Source: Dethiosulfatibacter sp. (GTDB lineage: Bacteria > Bacillota_A > Clostridia > Tissierellales > Dethiosulfatibacteraceae). Taken from it: DNA of 8,007 nt. Below, piece by piece: positions 6,854 through 8,007 of the stretch (positions within the stretch are counted from its first letter, which is position 1; each line of letters starts with the position of its first letter). The stretch covers positions 1 to 8,007 of the forward strand of contig JAHRFV010000196.1 in assembly GCA_019084435.1 (NCBI GenBank), in the 5' to 3' direction. The notes below the pieces were generated by a model. It was given only the letters and a program-made list of their open reading frames with translations, made no database searches and was not told the DNA's origin. The position numbers and the translations under genes are program-made.

Positions 6854-6862
6854 TTTATCCTC

Positions 6863-7732
6863 CTAGTGACTGCTTGCATTTTTTCTTTTTTCCCATCTGT
6901 GTGCTAATACATATAATATGGCAATGATTAAAAGGTTGACAATCAATCCGCCACCCCATCCAAATATATCCGGTAGAAATACAGATGGACTGGCTAACAT
7001 AAAGTTTCTTTTCCAAAATCCGAAATCATAGGCTCCCCATAAAGAACCAACCATGAAGAAGAAAAACACCAGCATATTCATGTGAAAGCCTTCTCCTACA
7101 CGCATCAATGTACCCGATGCGCAGCCTCCTGCGATTACCATTCCAATTCCGAAAATAACTGCGCCAACTGCTGTTGCAACACCAATAGGTGCAACAAAAC
7201 CCATACCAGGCACGGGCAGTCCTACTCTGAAATAGCCGTACTTTATAGCTGTAAAGCCAATAGATGTTATGGCAAAAGCAACTAATGCCGCTCTAGTCAC
7301 GGATGTAGATCCTGTAAGATAGGGATCACGCATTGATGCTGTGAAACAAAATCTTGCCCTTTGCAGTATCATACCAAAAGCACTTCCGACTACAAAATAC
7401 AAAGCCAATTGGCCACTGACAGTAATAGCTAGATATATTGTGAAAATTATCATACCTGCCAAAACAGCTAATCCTATTGGAATCTGGTTCTTTTTAGGTT
7501 TTCTATTACTCGATGATCTTCGAGAACTACTTATTGCAGGTTCCTGTCCTGTATCACTATTGCCGGATCCATCTCTAGAAGGTCTCCTCGGTTTCCTTAC
7601 GCCAGACTCATCAGCTACCTGTGGAGAACTTTCCTTTGTTTCTGATGCGCTCGCTGCATTTTCTCTGGAAGGTCTTCTCGGTTTCCGCACTTCCGGTGAT
7701 ACGTTTTCCTGATTATTGTTAATATCAGTCAT
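6863..7732 (-). CDS. YeeE/YedE-family permease half with basic, repeated N-terminal tail
   Basis: A 289-residue membrane protein and the first gene of the operon. Residues 1-82 are hydrophilic and low in complexity, rich in Ser, Arg, Lys and Pro, with VRKPRRPSR occurring twice (15-23 and 45-53) and RKPKKN near the membrane edge. Membrane segments follow at about 84-104, 108-124, 145-161, 181-201, 218-235 and 258-277. Family signatures are QRARFCFTASMRDP (124-137) with C129, and AGGCASGTLMRVGEG (201-215) with C204. Conserved cysteines in YeeE proteins line the thiosulfate path, so the pair fits a sulfur channel, completed by C145 of the short half. GGGGTG lies 5 bases before the ATG at 7732. 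The tail is positively charged and so probably cytoplasmic. It is not part of the usual family fold, and its function is unknown. It could contact the TusA proteins, RNA or acidic lipid heads (speculation). Confidence 0.88.
   Translation of the reverse strand: MTDINNNQENVSPEVRKPRRPSRENAASASETKESSPQVADESGVRKPRRPSRDGSGNSDTGQEPAISSSRRSSSNRKPKKNQIPIGLAVLAGMIIFTIYLAITVSGQLALYFVVGSAFGMILQRARFCFTASMRDPYLTGSTSVTRAALVAFAITSIGFTAIKYGYFRVGLPVPGMGFVAPIGVATAVGAVIFGIGMVIAGGCASGTLMRVGEGFHMNMLVFFFFMVGSLWGAYDFGFWKRNFMLASPSVFLPDIFGWGGGLIVNLLIIAILYVLAHRWEKRKNASSH
7574..7688 (-). repeat. Direct repeat encoding VRKPRRPSR, 90-base period
   Basis: The nine-residue motif VRKPRRPSR is encoded twice, exactly 30 codons apart, with only a few base differences between copies. 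The surrounding residues (ENAAS against DGSGN) are dissimilar, so the motif itself appears to be what is conserved. Confidence 0.75.
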
Positions 7733-7786
7733 TTTTTCACCCCTTATGAAATTATTATTTGTAATATTATTAACAATCTTGTTTTT

Positions 7787-7795
7787 ATTTTAACA
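7787..7795 (-). promoter_or_regulatory. Candidate extended -10 promoter of the sulfur operon
   Basis: On the minus strand TGTTAAAAT (7795-7787) is an extended -10 element (TG, one base, TAAAAT; 5 of 6 to consensus). It would give a leader of about 45-50 bases before the ATG at 7732. No good -35 box stands upstream, which extended -10 promoters tolerate. A competing candidate is at 7843-7872. Confidence 0.4.
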
Positions 7796-7842
7796 TACTT
7801 TCCATTTGATTCTTTATTTGATATAATGATGTAGTATCAGAT

Positions 7843-7872
7843 TATATAATAGCTAATTGTAGAAAGAGTCAA
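7843..7872 (-). promoter_or_regulatory. Alternative operon promoter with -35 box at the edge of the putative IS end
   Basis: On the minus strand TTGACT (7872-7867, 5 of 6 to consensus) is followed after 18 bases by TATATA (7848-7843). A perfect TATAAT (7846-7841) is also present but leaves a 20-base gap. The -35 box overlaps the outermost bases of the IS256-like terminus and points outward, the layout expected of an IS-derived hybrid promoter. Spacing is not ideal. Confidence 0.3.
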
Positions 7873-8007
7873 GTCCATATTAGTGTGTAAATTCCTCGGG
7901 TATCATTTTGTGGTCAATCATCCAGCCTAATCGAGCGGTTTATGCCGCGAAAGCCTATTGATAGTGAGATATCGCCATGGTAGACTTTCCATTGCGGCAT
8001 CATGGAC
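7866..8007. mobile_element. Putative end of an IS256-family element (partial, runs off right edge)
   Basis: AAGTCCATATTAGTGTGTAA (7871-7890) agrees at most positions with the IS256 terminal inverted repeat as I remember it (AAGTCC, TAT and GTGTAAA are shared). From about 7890 the DNA is visibly richer in GC than the AT-rich flank, as expected of foreign DNA. No transposase can be recognised. On the minus strand two frames are open from the right edge, ending at 7927 (26 codons) and 7914 (30 codons, with PQWKVYHGDISLSIGFRG), and neither looks like the usual end of an IS256 transposase. This could be the leader side of an element reading rightward, a decayed remnant, or a small structured element. 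The boundary is approximate. Confidence 0.4.
7942..8000. other. Long imperfect fold-back (possible structured RNA or IS subterminal hairpin)
   Basis: ATGCCGC (7942-7948) pairs with GCGGCAT (7994-8000). GAAAG (7949-7953) pairs with CTTTC (7985-7989) across a 4-base bulge, and CTA (7955-7957) pairs with TAG (7981-7983). A small GATA/TATC hairpin (7960-7963 and 7970-7973) lies near the tip. An outer pair, GTCCAT (7873-7878) and ATGGAC (8002-8007), might close the whole segment, but the second partner touches the window edge. Confidence 0.4.

Noticed and set aside
7733..7866. Riboswitch or T-box leader upstream of the sulfur operon
   Set aside because: The leader is short and AT-rich, and has no long stems or terminator and no recognisable conserved motif.

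Overview
The window looks like chromosomal DNA from a low-GC Bacillota, most likely an anaerobic clostridium-type organism. It is AT-rich, has strong GGAGG ribosome binding sites, uses TTG as well as ATG starts, and carries Gram-positive-type lipoproteins. The genus cannot be fixed from the sequence. Apart from one gene, everything readable concerns sulfane sulfur.

Layout. (a) 1-2699, minus strand: two exported lipoproteins with rhodanese folds. The first transcribed (1779-2699) is a two-domain, TST-like sulfurtransferase. The second (1-1706) is a large protein with at least four rhodanese domains that runs off the left edge. (b) 2700-2925: a divergent promoter region. (c) 2926-4428, plus strand: a polytopic GT-C (GT39/PMT_2-like) glycosyltransferase, the only gene with no obvious sulfur link. 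(d) 4429-4476: a short convergent gap with a possible shared stem-loop. (e) 4477-7732, minus strand: a compact five-gene operon. In transcription order it encodes a YeeE/YedE-type membrane half with a basic repeated N-terminal tail, two nearly identical TusA-like carriers, a second YeeE/YedE-type membrane half, and a thioredoxin-reductase-like flavoprotein with a thioredoxin-fold tail that lacks CxxC. (f) 7733-8007: the operon promoter region, then a more GC-rich segment whose edge resembles an IS256-family terminal repeat.

Working model (inference). The surface rhodaneses handle thiosulfate, polysulfide or another sulfane-sulfur compound outside the membrane. The two YeeE-type halves form one split channel that brings sulfur in. 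The TusA-like proteins take it as a persulfide on the CPxP cysteine, and the flavoprotein supplies or balances reducing equivalents. Each family assignment is well supported. The specific substrate, the pairing of the two halves, and the link between the two minus-strand blocks are not shown by sequence alone. A selenium role is a live alternative, because YedE/YedF relatives are linked to selenium in some bacteria.
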